From Cruorifilaria tuberocauda (lineage: Eukaryota; Nematoda; Chromadorea; Rhabditida; Onchocercidae): a DNA stretch of 64,000 bases. This document shows positions 1-13,846 of this stretch, piece after piece (position 1 is the first letter of the stretch; each line of letters starts with the position of its first letter). The DNA lies in NCBI GenBank assembly GCA_013365365.1, contig JABVXU010000023.1, positions 301,729 to 365,728 of the forward strand. Direction: 5' to 3'. A model generated the notes under the pieces. The model saw only the letters and a list, made by a program, of their open reading frames with translations. It was not told the origin of the DNA and did no database searches. The position numbers and the translations under genes are program-made.

Positions 1-1504
1 CGTTGCCAGCGAGCTGATGCATCTGATGGACAATCACTGCATCGGGCTTATCACCAGTCCATGTAAATGCCGGTAGCTAAAAGAATTATTGTCATTGTTT
101 CACTAACATTATTCAAATTATACAAAAATGTGGGAGGGATTTTAAAATGTTACATTTTGAAACATTTAAATCCATTTTTGCTCATATCATAATAAGATTT
201 CAACCATTTTTGCGTTATCATGCAAATAATGATATTTTCAAAAAAGCTGAAAGAAGCCATCTCTTGTAACATAAACAGTATTTCCTTGAGGACTGTAATG
301 ACATACAAAAATATGTCGACAGCCACGGTTTCGTACGACAGTTTGCATACCCGCAACCAACCAAATCTGTTTCACACCAGACTATCTTAAAATGATAATA
401 ATTACAAGAAGGCTTTATCATACCTGATAAATATTATTGATTTAATAGTCCTAATTAAATTATAAAATAATCAAATCGATTATGAAATAATTATTTATTT
501 TATTCCAAATTCTGAATTACTTAATAGAATAATGCAATCATGATTGTAAATTTACTTTAATAAATGGTTAATGCTATAGTTATAAAAGGACAATGATTTG
601 CTCTTCCTGTATCTATTTTAAAACATTTATAAATGCTTACACATACGTGAAATACATGATCGTCATATAAGATAGTGCACATGGTATAATCATGATATAG
701 TTTTACATCATTAAAATGATATAGTGAAGCGTAATCATCTTATAGCAACATTTAATTAGAATCATATAATCAAGTGTGTTCATAAGCAATGTATCATTGT
801 AATCATTATTAAGTATGTGATTAGAATGATATATTGCGGTGTATAAAGCATAATTATGATATAATGGTAGTATAATTACAGTGATATAATTTTAGTTCAC
901 TCAGTATCATCATTAATGACAGTTATAGTGATAACATGATAATGTTGAGGAAAAAGATAGAAAGCACCTGGACAAAATGTCCACAGCAGTGTTTATAAGC
1001 ATGTTTACAGTGGCATCGTAAATCGTACACCTCATTAAACCAGCATGATACTGCTCCAGGGTAAACGGCGATGCCCAAATATTCTCGCCCACATTTACTC
1101 GCCTTTGCTATGTCTATAATTAAATTTTGAAATTTAAGTTTCTGAATGACTTTCCATATTCGGAATCTCCTTGCTTCCGTTCATGATATCACTGAAGCTT
1201 TCTTTCTGATTGCTTTGAACACTGAATGCTGTTATCGATAATTTACAAGTACTACTGTTTATTAATTAATTGGATGTTTTTTGCGTAAACGATAAAGTTA
1301 ATTTCGTCCTTCTATTAACCAACTATCATTTTAATTTGAAAGATTTACACTTAATCCTCTTGATCTATCATCAACCACTATAAATAATTATTTGTAACCA
1401 ATCATTATTTTAGCCTTGCCGAAAATCGCATCTACTGGCTGTCGCTGCGCACTTTTCGCCAATTTGTCTGACCAATACATTCGTCGCATATCGGTCGCAG
1501 GTAT
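1..1504 (-). pseudogene. lon-1: LON-1-like CAP/SCP-domain secreted protein, decayed, 3' end off left edge
   Basis: Four blocks on the minus strand read as consecutive parts of a CAP (SCP/TAPS) domain: about 1504-1416 (TDMRRMYWSDKLAKSAQ, then CDFRQ), 1107-968 (VGENIWASPF, then CWFNEVYD and CCGHFVQ), 385-238 (IVWCETDLVGCGYANC, then VCHYSPQGNTVYVTRDGFF), and about 77-1 (PAFTWTGD, then CSDCPSDA). In each block the first half and second half lie in different frames, so every exon needs a one-base correction: apparent losses near 1455, 1050 and 40, and one extra T in a T5 run near 308. The expected splice donors after 1416 and after the 238-385 block are also missing, and the corrected frame meets TGA at 240. 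The order of motifs, and the Cys-rich stretch before GHFVQ, recall C. elegans LON-1, a CRISP-like cuticle and body-size protein; that match is from memory. An assembly with local indel errors is the alternative, but neighbouring genes have none. Confidence 0.72.
580..935. repeat. AT-rich low-complexity stretch with repeated GATATA/ATCAT words
   Basis: This segment, inside what would be an intron of the CAP pseudogene, repeats variants of the words AATGATATA, ATCATGATAT and TATAATCAT in both orientations without a fixed period. It looks like diffuse cryptic repetition rather than a satellite array. No coding signal is visible. Confidence 0.4.
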
Positions 1505-4500
1505 CTGAAGACTTCAAATTACACTTCTTGCTATTGAACTTCCACTTCGTTACTGAATTCTCTTCGTAAAGTGCAGGATATAACTATGGCAGAATGTTCA
1601 TTCACATCAAATACACGCATTTATTTACGCATTATTTACGCCTGTATATCTATTTATACAGTCTCCAATGTGATTCTCATAACTTCCTATAAGAAAAGTA
1701 TTCTGTCTATAAGTGATGTTAAAAGAACATTATACGCAACATCATTACGTTTAGAAGAAAACGTACAACTTTTCGAAGTCTGCTATGTTCTTCAGTTATT
1801 ACTCTTTTCTTATATTCAATTCATTTAATGGCTGGGGATAAATTAGCATATTGGAATATGAATTTGTTGGTGAATGATAATATGGAACTGAACATTTTTC
1901 ACGCATGCGTTTTTGTCTTCCTTAAAAAGGATAGAGCGAATGGAGCGAAATGGTATTCTGCAATTAAATAAACTTTTTAAGTTATCCGAATTTATGTAAA
2001 TCGATATTTAGCAATTCTTTTATCGTATAAGCATTAGTACCGTAAAATGAACAACTTAACAAAAATAGGATAATTTGGTTGACTTTCGGAAATCATTTCT
2101 TCATTATTGTTAAAATTTCCAGTAATTGTCGGAGTAAAATATAAATAAATAAAGCAAAGGAACAAAAAATAATCCATTATAATATCATTGCTAAAGAAAA
2201 CGTTTATAATCTTTATAATAGACATCTTTAAGTACTTGAATTTGAAATAAAATTTAATCAAAAAGAAAGGAAAAACGAAATCTCATGTTTACAACAATTA
2301 AAGAGACATTTTTAAAGTTTTAAAAGTTTACCGATTGATATTTAGGAAATAAATTTCGATTTTCCATTAGAATCATTGAGATATATCTGCAACAAATCGA
2401 ATTATTAATTAGCAAATTAAAAATAACTGAATGTAAACAAAGTGTTTGAAAGCCTTTTATCTTCAGTTTACTTCATTAACGACTAAAACTTCAAATGTGC
2501 TACTTTCTTAATTTGATATTTAATATATTTTCATTACCGTGAAATACTGATGTAACGCTTTTGGGATAAAAGAGGAATTAATGCTAAAACTTTCTTCGTA
2601 TAAGCTTTCGAATTCCTAATTCACTTTTATAATTTAAACTTCCAGTAATTATTGTCCATGTTTTATTGTCTTTCATAATATTTTCTTTGAGTCTACTCGT
2701 CCATAATTGTCAGGAAGTATGACAGGTAAGCAGGAAGTATCCTATGCAAAAAATATAGCAAAAAGGAATTAAATTTTTACACTTATCAGTTCAGGAAACT
2801 TGACGAAACGAAACAGTTTGATAGTTGGATTTCGGATAGAAACTGTCTTCATTAAACTTAATGAATGATTGGCTTAAATATTTGAGCTTCACGTCATTCA
2901 TTTTTTTGTTAGACAAAATATTTATTTGAAAACAGGAATTCGATCAAAAAATTTGTTCGTTTCAAATTAATGCAGCCGATTCATTCATTAAATTTTAATT
3001 AATTTTTTTTAGTAATTTTGATTTGTATGCTTCTAAAACATCAAATTGTTCATCATTTCCATTCATGATATTAATAATGTATGATGCCGAATAGCTTAAT
3101 TTTCTAATTCAGAAATTTACAGTCCGAACTAATTAGGAAAATTTGAATACGAAGCTGAAATTCATAAATCAATATTTCTTTTTATCAGTTATAAAAGTAT
3201 AATTGCTCTTCTGCCATAAATCATTTTTTCCGAAAGTAAACAATGAATGGTATAATGTGATATTTTCACAAAATCATTAATAAATTGAACAAAGAGTATT
3301 TTTAAAATCAATTTGAATCCTTTAATTTCATAGAACACAACACATAATCAATTTTTGAGTATAAAATACATTAAAATAGGTGAAACGATTCATTTATACT
3401 TTCAATAGTTTTACTAGACCTAACTTTATTTGCTTGTCTGTTTCTCTGCTTCTACTTGTCTCATTTTTTATCTTTTTCTTTGGTAATTTGTTTATTTGTT
3501 TGTTAACTTTTATTATTCATATTTTTACTTGCACACTATAAGTTTCTTTCATCAAATAATTGCAACAAAAAATGTTTAAAATCAACTTCAAACTGAAATA
3601 ATAAAAATCAAAAAAAATGATAGCAAACTGATCGACTGAACTCTCTAATTTCCGTTTTTCAAACTAAAATAAACGGTTCAATCACTTAATCACTCTGTTT
3701 TTTCTAATATTTCTTCACTGTTTAGCAAAAAGTTTAGGCATAAAATCTTTTTCTAATTTACTGATAATTCGAAGGAGGAAGGGGAACAAAGAATGATAAC
3801 TGTGATAAATTCAATTCATTGAATGTCAAAAATTTCTCTCTTTCACTTCCGTTCAGATTCTGTCTATAAATTTCAATCAAATAATTAACAGTTAATGTAA
3901 AGACTGACAGTTGGCATAAAATTGGAAATCAATGTAGAATAAAAATGAATAAGTGAAAAAACAATAATGACAGTGATAGAGCTGTTGATGATAGCGATCC
4001 TTATCCATGCAGCAGTATCAGAATTAACACGTCAAAATTACAATAGCATTCACAATCATTTCATAAAATATGTTTGCAAATAATTTCATGTAATATTTAC
4101 GATGAAATACGATGATAGGAAGGTTGCGCATAAAGGTTACGCCACCGGAAATCGTCCTTGCTGGTGCCGACGTCTTGTCGTCTACCGCTAATACGCTTTG
4201 CCTGTTTTTAAACTCATCGCAGTCGTCTCATGTTTGACGTGGAAAAAGAAAAAAGTACGAGCTCCGCCTTCCATCCATTAATTACACATTTAGGATTCAA
4301 TGAATCCTTCCTTTTCCAGGCGAATAATTTCGTTTCCTTCGATCGAATTAATAAGTTACTGGAAATCAATATTTTAATTATAATATTGAGAGTTGGAATG
4401 ATGTAAAAACCATTATTCCAAGCATTATACCCAAGCAAACAATTAATGAAATAGGAGTATTTTTATTGAACAATTCTTAATTTTAATAATTAAACTTAAA

Positions 4501-7465
4501 AGAAAATTTATGGGAAAGTAAAAAAAGAAAAATTTATTAGCAGTACTGATACTATGTTTACAAGAGTTTAAGAAAAATCTTTCTATTAAATTGATTCCTC
4601 AAGATATGATCAATTACACTAATCAGTCCCTATCAGTCTCACTGATCAGCAATACACTTCTTGTTTGTTGTAATTTTTTTAAGTATAAAAGCTTCAAAAG
4701 TTGTTCAAATGGATAAGCAACCAGAGGAATTAAATTGATAAGCATTTGTACGGACAACAAATGAAATTTTCACTTCACTTTTTATTTATCATTGAACTTC
4801 TCCTTTGTTTACTTCTCTTTATTAAAATAGAATGGAATTTCGATGATCTTACTAAAACCTTCCAAGAGTAATATATCGTAATCAACCGTTTTTTTGCACT
4901 AATTAATTATTTATGGATGTAATTGAAATTAGAACTTTTTAAGTTTTATCTTTTTATTTTTTATATTTTTCCTCCCCTTTCCATGCATTTGCATAATAAG
5001 AAAAAGTATTGTAGATGAAAACTGCCAGTAATAAAATATTGTTTCCATCAGCTTAAATCACTCAAAAACTCTGTGAAATCTTTACTTCCAGCTCCTTTTC
5101 ACTCGTTTCTCGTCTGTTTTCTTAAGAAAAACAAGTGATCTCTTATGGTATTATACCTGATAATTAATGTTCTGATTCCTTTCTCTCAAGGAAAACACAT
5201 TACCTAATTGCTCCAAATTTTGATCATATTTTTTTAAATTTCATTTCTAATAGAAACACTGAATAACATATTCTGAATGTGTAATTTGAAAAATCAAATA
5301 GAAAATCTTAATTCGATTCTTTTGCTCTCATGCTTTTTTTATTTATTTCAACTTATCATCATAAGGCTATATTGTTATATTCTTCTTCTACAATCATTAA
5401 TTATATTTTAAATATATCCAAAAGAAATAATTCCATTTATTTCAAAATAACTTTTCCCCCACAAAGACTTTTTTTAATTATTTACATTATTGGAAAATAT
5501 CTACGGATGAAAAGAAATTTCAACTTTTTTTCAAATTTATCTCAATCAAAATTTCAGTTCGGATTAATATTTCTGAGAAATTGATTGCTTTAGAACTTAC
5601 CAGTGTAAACAGTTACAAGTCTTCACCTATAATAAATAAGAAAAAAGAAAGATAAATCCGGAAATGAATCGGAAATAAGACAGAAATATAACTGAAACAT
5701 TTATCATTTTTATCGTGCCTTTCGATTTCAAGTAGTGCCATATTGTTATTGAAATCTTTTAAAATTTCTAAATTGCTTCTTTTCATTGTCATTTATAATA
5801 CAAAAAAGCATTGTGTCCACTACAAATAGCAACTTGAGTTTAACTTTGCTAAATAGAATTTCAGATAAATTTCTTAGCATTCCAACTACAAAAAATGATA
5901 GTTCAAATTGACTTAAAATCTTACAAATATCTTCCAGTCAGTCTCTTTATTTATTTTATTTTAATTCCTAATTAGATTTAATTTCACCGATTTTAAGTAC
6001 AACGATTTCTTTGGGATAAAACAATCTTTAGTGAATTGCAAGAACCAATAGACATCTTCGAAACATACGAATTATTTTTGCTGTGAATTAATCATATCAA
6101 ATAATGGATTTCAATCTTATTTAAAAGGCCTCCTAAATCTCAATTGACATCCCAAATAACGTATATTTTTAAGAATTCGACTACCAACACAGTATTTCAG
6201 AGGATTTTTTAAACTGAAACTTCAAAAATGTCATTAATTAATTTTAATGATAAGTACTGCTGGCATTTGGATGTTATGCAGAGAACCACAAACTGTTCAA
6301 GAAATGCTTTTCATTCTCATTTATGTAGAACTGGATATATCCTGCATTACCAAATATCATTTATCAAATATTAAATTTTTGCTAACTTGATAAGCATGTC
6401 GATGTCCATATCCTCACGAAACTGTTCGATTTTACAAAAGTGAACTTTCTTCATTGAGAAGCACATGAGTTTTCACTGCTCAACTTTACCAATTTCAGTT
6501 CTTGCTACTCAGTTTCTTAAAAAAGAAAGGTAGAAAGAAAAAAGGAAGATGTACAAGGGAATAAAATGCATCGACATGTTGAAATGATTATAACACAAAT
6601 ATACAAATAATCATCACCATATTGCAATGAAGAAATGAAATAAGCATGTTCCAATTTCACAGTAGAATATCTTCCTTTCTCTTTGTTCCTCTCTCTGTAT
6701 CTGTCCTTTCCTCTTCTCGACTTCCTACTTATATCCTGAAATAGACAACTAGATTCGCTGACCACTTACCGAAGAATTTCTCGACCATACACGCCATAGG
6801 AAATCGTTGCGAGATTTTTAACAAGTCGTTTCAACTTATTCCATCAGAAATTCATTTTAATATTTCCTATCGCTAACAATCAGATAGGCATTCGATATGT
6901 GTCCATTTCCGGTGTCTTTCAGTCTTTTCTACCCTACTAATTTGTGCTAATTTGTCTGGTAAATAAAAAGACAAGGATGGGAAAAAATTTTACAAATTAA
7001 ATGTTATAAAACTATAAATTATGTAAGTGGTCATTTACGATAAATGGTGATAAAACGATTTGTTTTACCTTTACCGTTCATAATTGTAAGTATCAATGAA
7101 AATTGAGGCTAATGAATAAATCAATATTTGTCGTTTTTCGAAACACGAATAAAAGAAAAACATATACATTGAGCATACTCATCATCAACTGGTTATTGTT
7201 TATATTCTGAATATTAGTCTCAATTTTCATTGAAACTTACAATTAACTATAATACGATATGATATATATCTTAAAAAGAGAATCTAGGAAGAATGATGAG
7301 GTTAGAAATAAGTACAATGAAGACTGAGCCAAACTTCTTACTATGAAGAGGATACTTTCATGTGAAGCAAGCGAAAAAAGATTAACATTTATCGAGTTAA
7401 TCTTTCTATTAAAACAACTCCTTTAGTGCAGTATGAATCAGTACAGAAATCAGGATGAAGAAATA
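1505..7465. other. Gene-poor AT-rich interval
   Basis: About 6 kb with no exon I can assign on either strand. Open frames are short, AT-driven and lack splice or homology support. Only 4118-4262 is clearly richer in G+C than its surroundings. The interval could hold 5' exons of the CAP gene: its expected N-terminal exon was looked for on the minus strand and not found. Confidence 0.55.
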
Positions 7466-10400
7466 CTATCGTTCTATCACTTCCGAACAGTGTTTTTCGA
7501 TTGCCTTGCGCAGATGATCTTTGTATGTAAATATATCACCATCCCATTTCGTGACTGTTTGTTTATCACATACCCATATCTCCTCGGCTACCTAAACTGA
7601 CATAATGAAGTTTTTATATGAAAAATTAGTATCGATGTACTAACAATCAATGATTCAATTTAAAAAAACTTATATGCGCCTATACGACATATATATATAT
7701 ATATCCTAAGCGAACTTACATCAACATGTTGACGATTAATATAAGAGAAAGGTATCTATGAAACCACTCAAAAAGAAACCTGATGCACCAAACGAAAATC
7801 GTGCGAAACCAGAATCATCCCTCCTCGAAAACAGTTAATTGCTTCTGCCAATGCATCAATACTTTCCAAATCTAGATGATTGGTAGGTTCATCGAGCAAT
7901 AAAAGATGAGGTTGTTGCCATGCCAACCAAGCAAATGACACCCGACAGCGTTGTCCATCTGACAGTTGCTTCATCGGGCAAACCTTCAAAAATTTACCTA
8001 ACAGCGAAAAGGAATAAAATTATCATTCGAGGGAAGATAAAGCAACCGGAGATGGCTGCACTTGAAATGCATAATCGCATAAATCCCGTTTTATAAATCT
8101 TATAACTAGCCCAATGGACATACTTGCTCTCTCCCAGTTAATCCATAACGTCCGATAATTTTCCTCATCTCTTCTTTCTCTTTAACTTCTGGAAATGACA
8201 TCATCAAATATTCCAAGGCAGACTTTTCCAGCGGCAATTCTTCGTGTAAATGCTATAAACTAACTGCAAATCTGAATGCTCGAAATAAATTAACTAATAT
8301 GAAGCAGCTGAATTAAATCATTTGGTGCAATTAAATCATTCGCTCGAAGGAAACTGCTGCCCGAAAAAGGTAAAAATACGAATAAAAAACTTGATATAAT
8401 TAATGGAAATTTGAATTCAAGAAATAATAACTGTGCACCTGATGATAGCGCCCTATTTTGCAATGTGAATGACGTCTTATAAGACCATTTGACGGCATTA
8501 CATCACCTGATATCAACTTCAATAAGGTTGATTTTCCTGCTCCGTTTGGGCCAACCAGGGCGATACGAGTATCAAGATCTATTCCAAAGTCGAGATCCTT
8601 GTAAATCAATGGCTGAAACATAAACTTACCCTAGTTCTTCGCCTATTTATCAGGTCTAAAAAACAAAAATACGACGTTCTACCTCATATTTAAGCATTAT
8701 TTTCAATTACTTGAATTTCACAAACCCATCTTCTTCATTGCAAAAATCTTTTAACAATATCGGACTTGGAGTTTTAACGAACAATCAAAATTTTCAAAGA
8801 CAAAACAGTACTCACAGTTTTTTCATTATATTGAAAAGACACATGTTGCACCATTATAACCGGAGGTGGAATCGTGCCAGGATCAAAAAAGTAAAACTGC
8901 TTTACCTAAAAGTAAATAACAAATGAAAATCTGTTTCCCTCTCTGCACAAACCTATCAGATATAAAATTGAAATATATAAAACCAACCTTTTCGGTAACA
9001 ACTTTTTCAGTTAATCCAACAGCTACCATTTTAGCCATAGTTTTTTCTTTGCTTTGAGCTTGGCGAGCAAGTTTGGCGCTGCCATGTCCAAACCTGGCGA
9101 TGTATTCCTGCATAAAATTTTATGATTAAACAACATATACATCTAAATAATAAACTAATACAAAATCAGCAAAAACAAATCCAAAAACACTAACTTTCAT
9201 ATGCTGCAATTGATCTTGCTCCCACTTGTAACGCTTCATCTGATTTTCAAGCAGTTCAGTACGTGTCCGTATGTATGTATCATAATTTCCCTGAAAACAT
9301 TTTTTTATTAACTCTGATCAAACCAGTGATATTGCGATCTTTCCTCTAGATGTAGCTAGCAGTAAAATGTACAACACAATCCATATTTTAATAAAAAATT
9401 TAAAATAGTTATAACCGAGAGACATTAAGAATTAAACTTACTCCATAATACTCTAATTTCCGTTGGAACAAATGAATGATGTTTGTACAGACACCATTCA
9501 TAAAATCTTGTGAGTGTGAAACGATCAGTAAAGTCCTTTTGTATCTTAAAAATATAAGAGAATTGGTATTTCACTGTGCCAAGAAAAAAAACCAATGAAG
9601 ACGTCCCAAATTGTCACTCCCAACCAGATCTGCTCCGCAACAACTATCGATAATTTCAGATGAATTCTGATGTCCTATTAATTAATCAATAATAACTAAT
9701 GATAGAAAAATGCATTCAACATACGCAGAAAGTTCTTTTTCAAGCCATACACAAGCTTCCAAATCAAGATGATTTGTCGGTTCATCCAGCAGTAGCAGTG
9801 ATGGTTTCAGATATAGTGCCCGTGCTAATGCTATTCGCATTCGCCAACCTCCTGGAAACAGAATACAGGTCCATAACTTAATTTAAAACAAGGTCCCAGC
9901 TCTACGACGAATAACAAGAAATCCGAAATTTATGCACACCTGAAAAATCCTTGCATTTTTTAAGCATCATTTGCCTGGTGAAACCAAGACCATGCAATAT
10001 TTCGGCAGCTTTTGCTTCCGCCCTATCGGCATCCATTTCTTCCAAACGATCATAAATATCTAACAGCTTTTCCTGGCTTTCTATAAAACAGATATTTGAA
10101 TATATTTTAAACAAATTTCTGACACAGTATAAGGAAAATTACAAACCGTCATCCGATGAAGCTGCCAATTCCTCAGCTTGCTTCTCGAGTGTTTTCCTTT
10201 GTTCATCAACATCGCATACTACCTTCAATGATTTCCGGATAAGTTGAAATTCATATATGTACTGCGTTTACAAAACATTCAAAATATTTATAATCCGCAC
10301 ACCTTTAGAGCACTATTATTACAAGCAGCCATTTCACGAGATACCAGGAACATATCCACGTGAGTAGGAATTGGCATTTCCCGGCGGAATATTGCTTGCA

Positions 10401-11990
10401 TTAAAATAGACTTTCCTGCAATAGGCCAATAAAAAATTACACTAAGAAATTAGGACGGTTTTCTGAAAATAAATGTTCCGAAGGACTAACCACTTCCATT
10501 CAAACCAATAAGACCATAACGGCGTCCCATGTTTAATTCAAGCTTTGTGTCTGTTACAATTTCACGTCCATGAAATGTCACCGTTAGTCCCTCTATTTTG
10601 AGATCCATAGATCTGAACTTACGCAACACTTGGAAACTTTACCGAAAAAAGTCTTAATTCTAGATTTGATAACTAAAAAAATTTATCCAATATTTAGATA
10701 GGTTAGATAAAAGAAAACTTCAAAAAAAAGAAACAATGCATTTAGTCCTATTTATGACAAGTAGTTCTAGCCATATCAATCTATCAAAGTTATCTTGAAG
10801 CACTTTCATTTCAAAATTTTCCTGCATACTAACGAAATTCTTTTCCGAGAAAAAATTACAAAGGATGAGAAGTCAATGCTCCTGCAACTGATCGTGCCTT
10901 CGCATTTTCCAACTCTACTTTTTCCAGCATAGCAGCAGCTACATCGATAACATTTTCCATAGATGGAACTACTAAAAAAGTGTCTATATGCAATCACTTA
11001 TGTAATGTGCAGCATTTTGCAATCTCTAGTGATTCGTAGATGAATGAATTGCATATACATCAAAAAAGAAAAAAAAATTCAAAACCTGACATTAGAATAT
11101 GTTTTAGATAAATTTTAATTTAAGCTTCTAATTTCCACTTTTCGCTGGATGAACACAAAAAGCCCATTATACTGGAATATACTATAAAATACAACATCTT
11201 TATGGTCAAACTTTAGGGCAACAGCGTCAGCAATAACAAAAAGTGAGATTTAATAAGTTATTACCACCATTTTGCATATGTGGGCTTCGGACTCGACCAG
11301 GTGATTCGATACCTTCATTATTCTCCTGCAAATATATTATCTGAAAACACAGAAAAATTACACTAAAGGCACATTAATTATATTTTTTCTAAATATTACA
11401 TTTTAAGTATTATTCCTTATAAATGGCGAGAAATGCCTTCCACGTACTGTAATTTCCACTAACATGCTCAAGTACTGAAACTTATAATAGCTCTCTTTTG
11501 ATTAAATCGAATCAAATAAATCAAATAAGTTAAACTTTTTAGTGCACAATAGGACTACAAATAGGACTATTTTTCCATTTTTGTTAATTAAATTACTGAT
11601 GATATATCATATTTTTATATCATATAAAAATATTTTATATCATATAAATTATGCATATGCAGCAAAACCGAACTGTATCTTATTTCAAACTTTATCTAAA
11701 TTTATCTTACTAATTATCATTATGGTAAATTAGCACGACTTTTATGCAATATTTTGGTAGAGTACATTCTTATGTAGGTACCATATATGATCGTTTGCTT
11801 ATATTTCGCTTTCAAACATGTAATAGATAAAATATTCAAGTAATTATTACTATTTTAACAAAATGACTCCAAAGAAAATATAATTGAATCATATTTGATA
11901 GCTTACCAATTTTTGGTCGCGGATTCTTGTACGATTTTTAGCTGCCTGTTTCTTTGCCGCATCCCGTCGTTTCTTCGCGTCCGAAGGCAT
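7466..11990 (-). CDS. abcf-2: ABC-F family ATPase ABCF2 (abcf-2), 16 exons
   Basis: Cytosolic ABC-F ATPase without membrane segments, a family linked to ribosomes and translation. Exons (high to low): 11990-11907, 11325-11265, 10971-10860, 10612-10491, 10415-10303, 10222-10147, 10080-9940, 9851-9725, 9544-9442, 9290-9195, 9107-8988, 8896-8816, 8612-8439, 8252-8124, 7983-7780, 7591-7466; they join in frame to 622 aa, close to human ABCF2. The start [18 protein letters not shown] is the family's lysine-rich N-terminus. Nucleotide-binding domain 1 shows Walker A GLNGSGKS, signature [15 protein letters not shown] and Walker [13 protein letters not shown]; domain 2 shows [24 protein letters not shown] and [12 protein letters not shown]. 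The linker carries the conserved [20 protein letters not shown]. All catalytic motifs are intact. It is transcribed away from the ADP/ATP carrier, sharing a 1.9-kb upstream region. Confidence 0.97.
7690..7704. repeat. (AT)n microsatellite
   Basis: Short run of alternating A and T in the last intron of abcf-2, seven to eight repeat units. Confidence 0.7.
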
Positions 11991-13846
11991 TAAAAATAGA
12001 ACCAGTTACGTTTACCCAAATCTAAATCTATACATTCTCACAAAAGCATGTATTTCGTATTAATTCATAATATTGCTTATTGGTAAAGTTTGTTGCTGAC
12101 GTATAATACTTGAATTATATTTATACCTACTTAATTTTAAATTTTGAACACAATGATATATGGAAAAGTTATATTCGTTACATAGTTGCATCGAAACGAA
12201 TTCCACATAAAAAATATTAAAAAAATCAGTCAATAAAGTTTTTTCATTTTAACAAATTCAAATAAATTTGTTAATTTTAAACATACAGTAAGTAAGGACA
12301 AAGACAATCATTACCTTATATTGCTTTTTTCTGCATTATTGCAAAAAATATACTTCCGTTTTATTAAAACTCTTCCTCTGCAATTTTTCTCTCAATTCCT
12401 ACTTTAATATCCTTCGATAAAACAAAAAATCTGATCCACTCCTTCACTAACGTTTCCTCCCTTGGCAATCTTCAAACTTCCTTTTCCTACCACATCTCTT
12501 TTCTCAGCCCTATGAATCATTGCCACGTTATAATTCCCTCTCACTTATGAAAGGGAAGAAATATAAAAGTTCTAAATATTTTGTTGTTTTTTTAAAATCA
12601 TTTGACAAATTCAAGGAAATTCGAACTAACTCTTAACATATCACTGATATCTTGCATTTCTAGGCACTGAGTTCTCTTCTTTCATCATTTACACTTATCA
12701 CCAACTATTTTTAATAATTAACAAACAGCTGTTTGTCAGCTGATTTGTACGAATGAACAAGGATCCCACATCACATACTCAATGGCCCAACAATATTTGT
12801 TAGTGATTTATTTGTGCTACGTTAATTTTATAGCTTTTTCATCATACTGTTAAAAATCAATTACAGAAGCTTATCTTGGACATATATCTCTTAATATTTC
12901 AAATTATTTGTTACCATGCAAACACTTCATTTTTCTAATATTTTTTCCTATTTATGACAATTCACGGTATTAATATTTCTATCATATAACAGAGAAGAGC
13001 TAGTATACACTAATGTTCGATGTTTCGATGTTTCTAATAAATATTACCTAAAATCAAAGTTAATACTGCAAGAAACATTGCTTACAAATATTTTCTTATC
13101 ATAATTTAACCTATTTTAGGTCATATTATATACTATTTATGTCAAAAGGAGATGTAGGAGAGGGGTAGAGATTGAGAGATAGGAGATTAGATTAGAATGA
13201 TACTGAAAGCATTCATGAGCAGTCCTGCATATTCAACAAAAACTTTATAAACGAATTGCTCCCACCTCACACAGTCAGCTCCAATAGTAATAATAAGCTC
13301 TTACAACGTTTCTCTTTGGCAGGTATCCAGAAAACACGGAAATGTTTCGCCTAAAAACGTAATTAGATGTTAAAGTTTGTGACGGGTATTGTCATCTGTC
13401 ATTTCTTCTTCTGTTCTGTTGGTGGGCGGCCGTGTGGGCGTACGTGAGAAGTACGCCTGATGTGGCAGGTGTCAGAGCTGAATTTATGCGGACAGGAAGA
13501 GCGGAAGTTAGGTGAAGGCAAGTAAGGAATGTGTAATAGATAAAATCTGTGAAACATGAAACAGAGGAGTGGTGAAGTGTCTTAGCTGAGAGTAAAAAGA
13601 ACGTATCATTTTATTAACTCATTACCCTCCTTTACTATTTACGCTAACGTCTCCCTTTCTCCTTTACACTTTTAACTGACTCCCCTATCTATGATGTTTT
13701 ACTCTATTACATATTTTACAGAAATACTTTATTATACACAAATAAACAGTGTATTTTATATAGCGAGGAATATGACATACATCGGTTCTTGGTTTGATTT
13801 CTTCATTTTGTGCGATATTTTCAGCTGCTAATCCCATATATTCCCG
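11991..13846. promoter_or_regulatory. Divergent intergenic region between abcf-2 and the ADP/ATP carrier
   Basis: About 1.86 kb separate the two start codons, which point away from each other, so this is the likely promoter region of both. Most is AT-rich, but about 13380-13560 is richer in G+C and holds a short inverted repeat (entry at 13437). An acceptor-like TTTTCAG ends at about 13823, some 24 bases before the carrier ATG, fitting a 5' intron or trans-splice site. No coding exon is seen here. Confidence 0.5.
13437..13457. repeat. Perfect 7-bp inverted repeat (GGCGTAC / GTACGCC)
   Basis: GGCGTAC at 13437-13443 and its exact complement GTACGCC at 13451-13457 flank a 7-base spacer, inside the G+C-rich part of the divergent promoter region about 390 bases before the carrier ATG. 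It could be a dimeric binding site or a small hairpin in a 5' leader. Function is inferred only from position. Confidence 0.55.
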
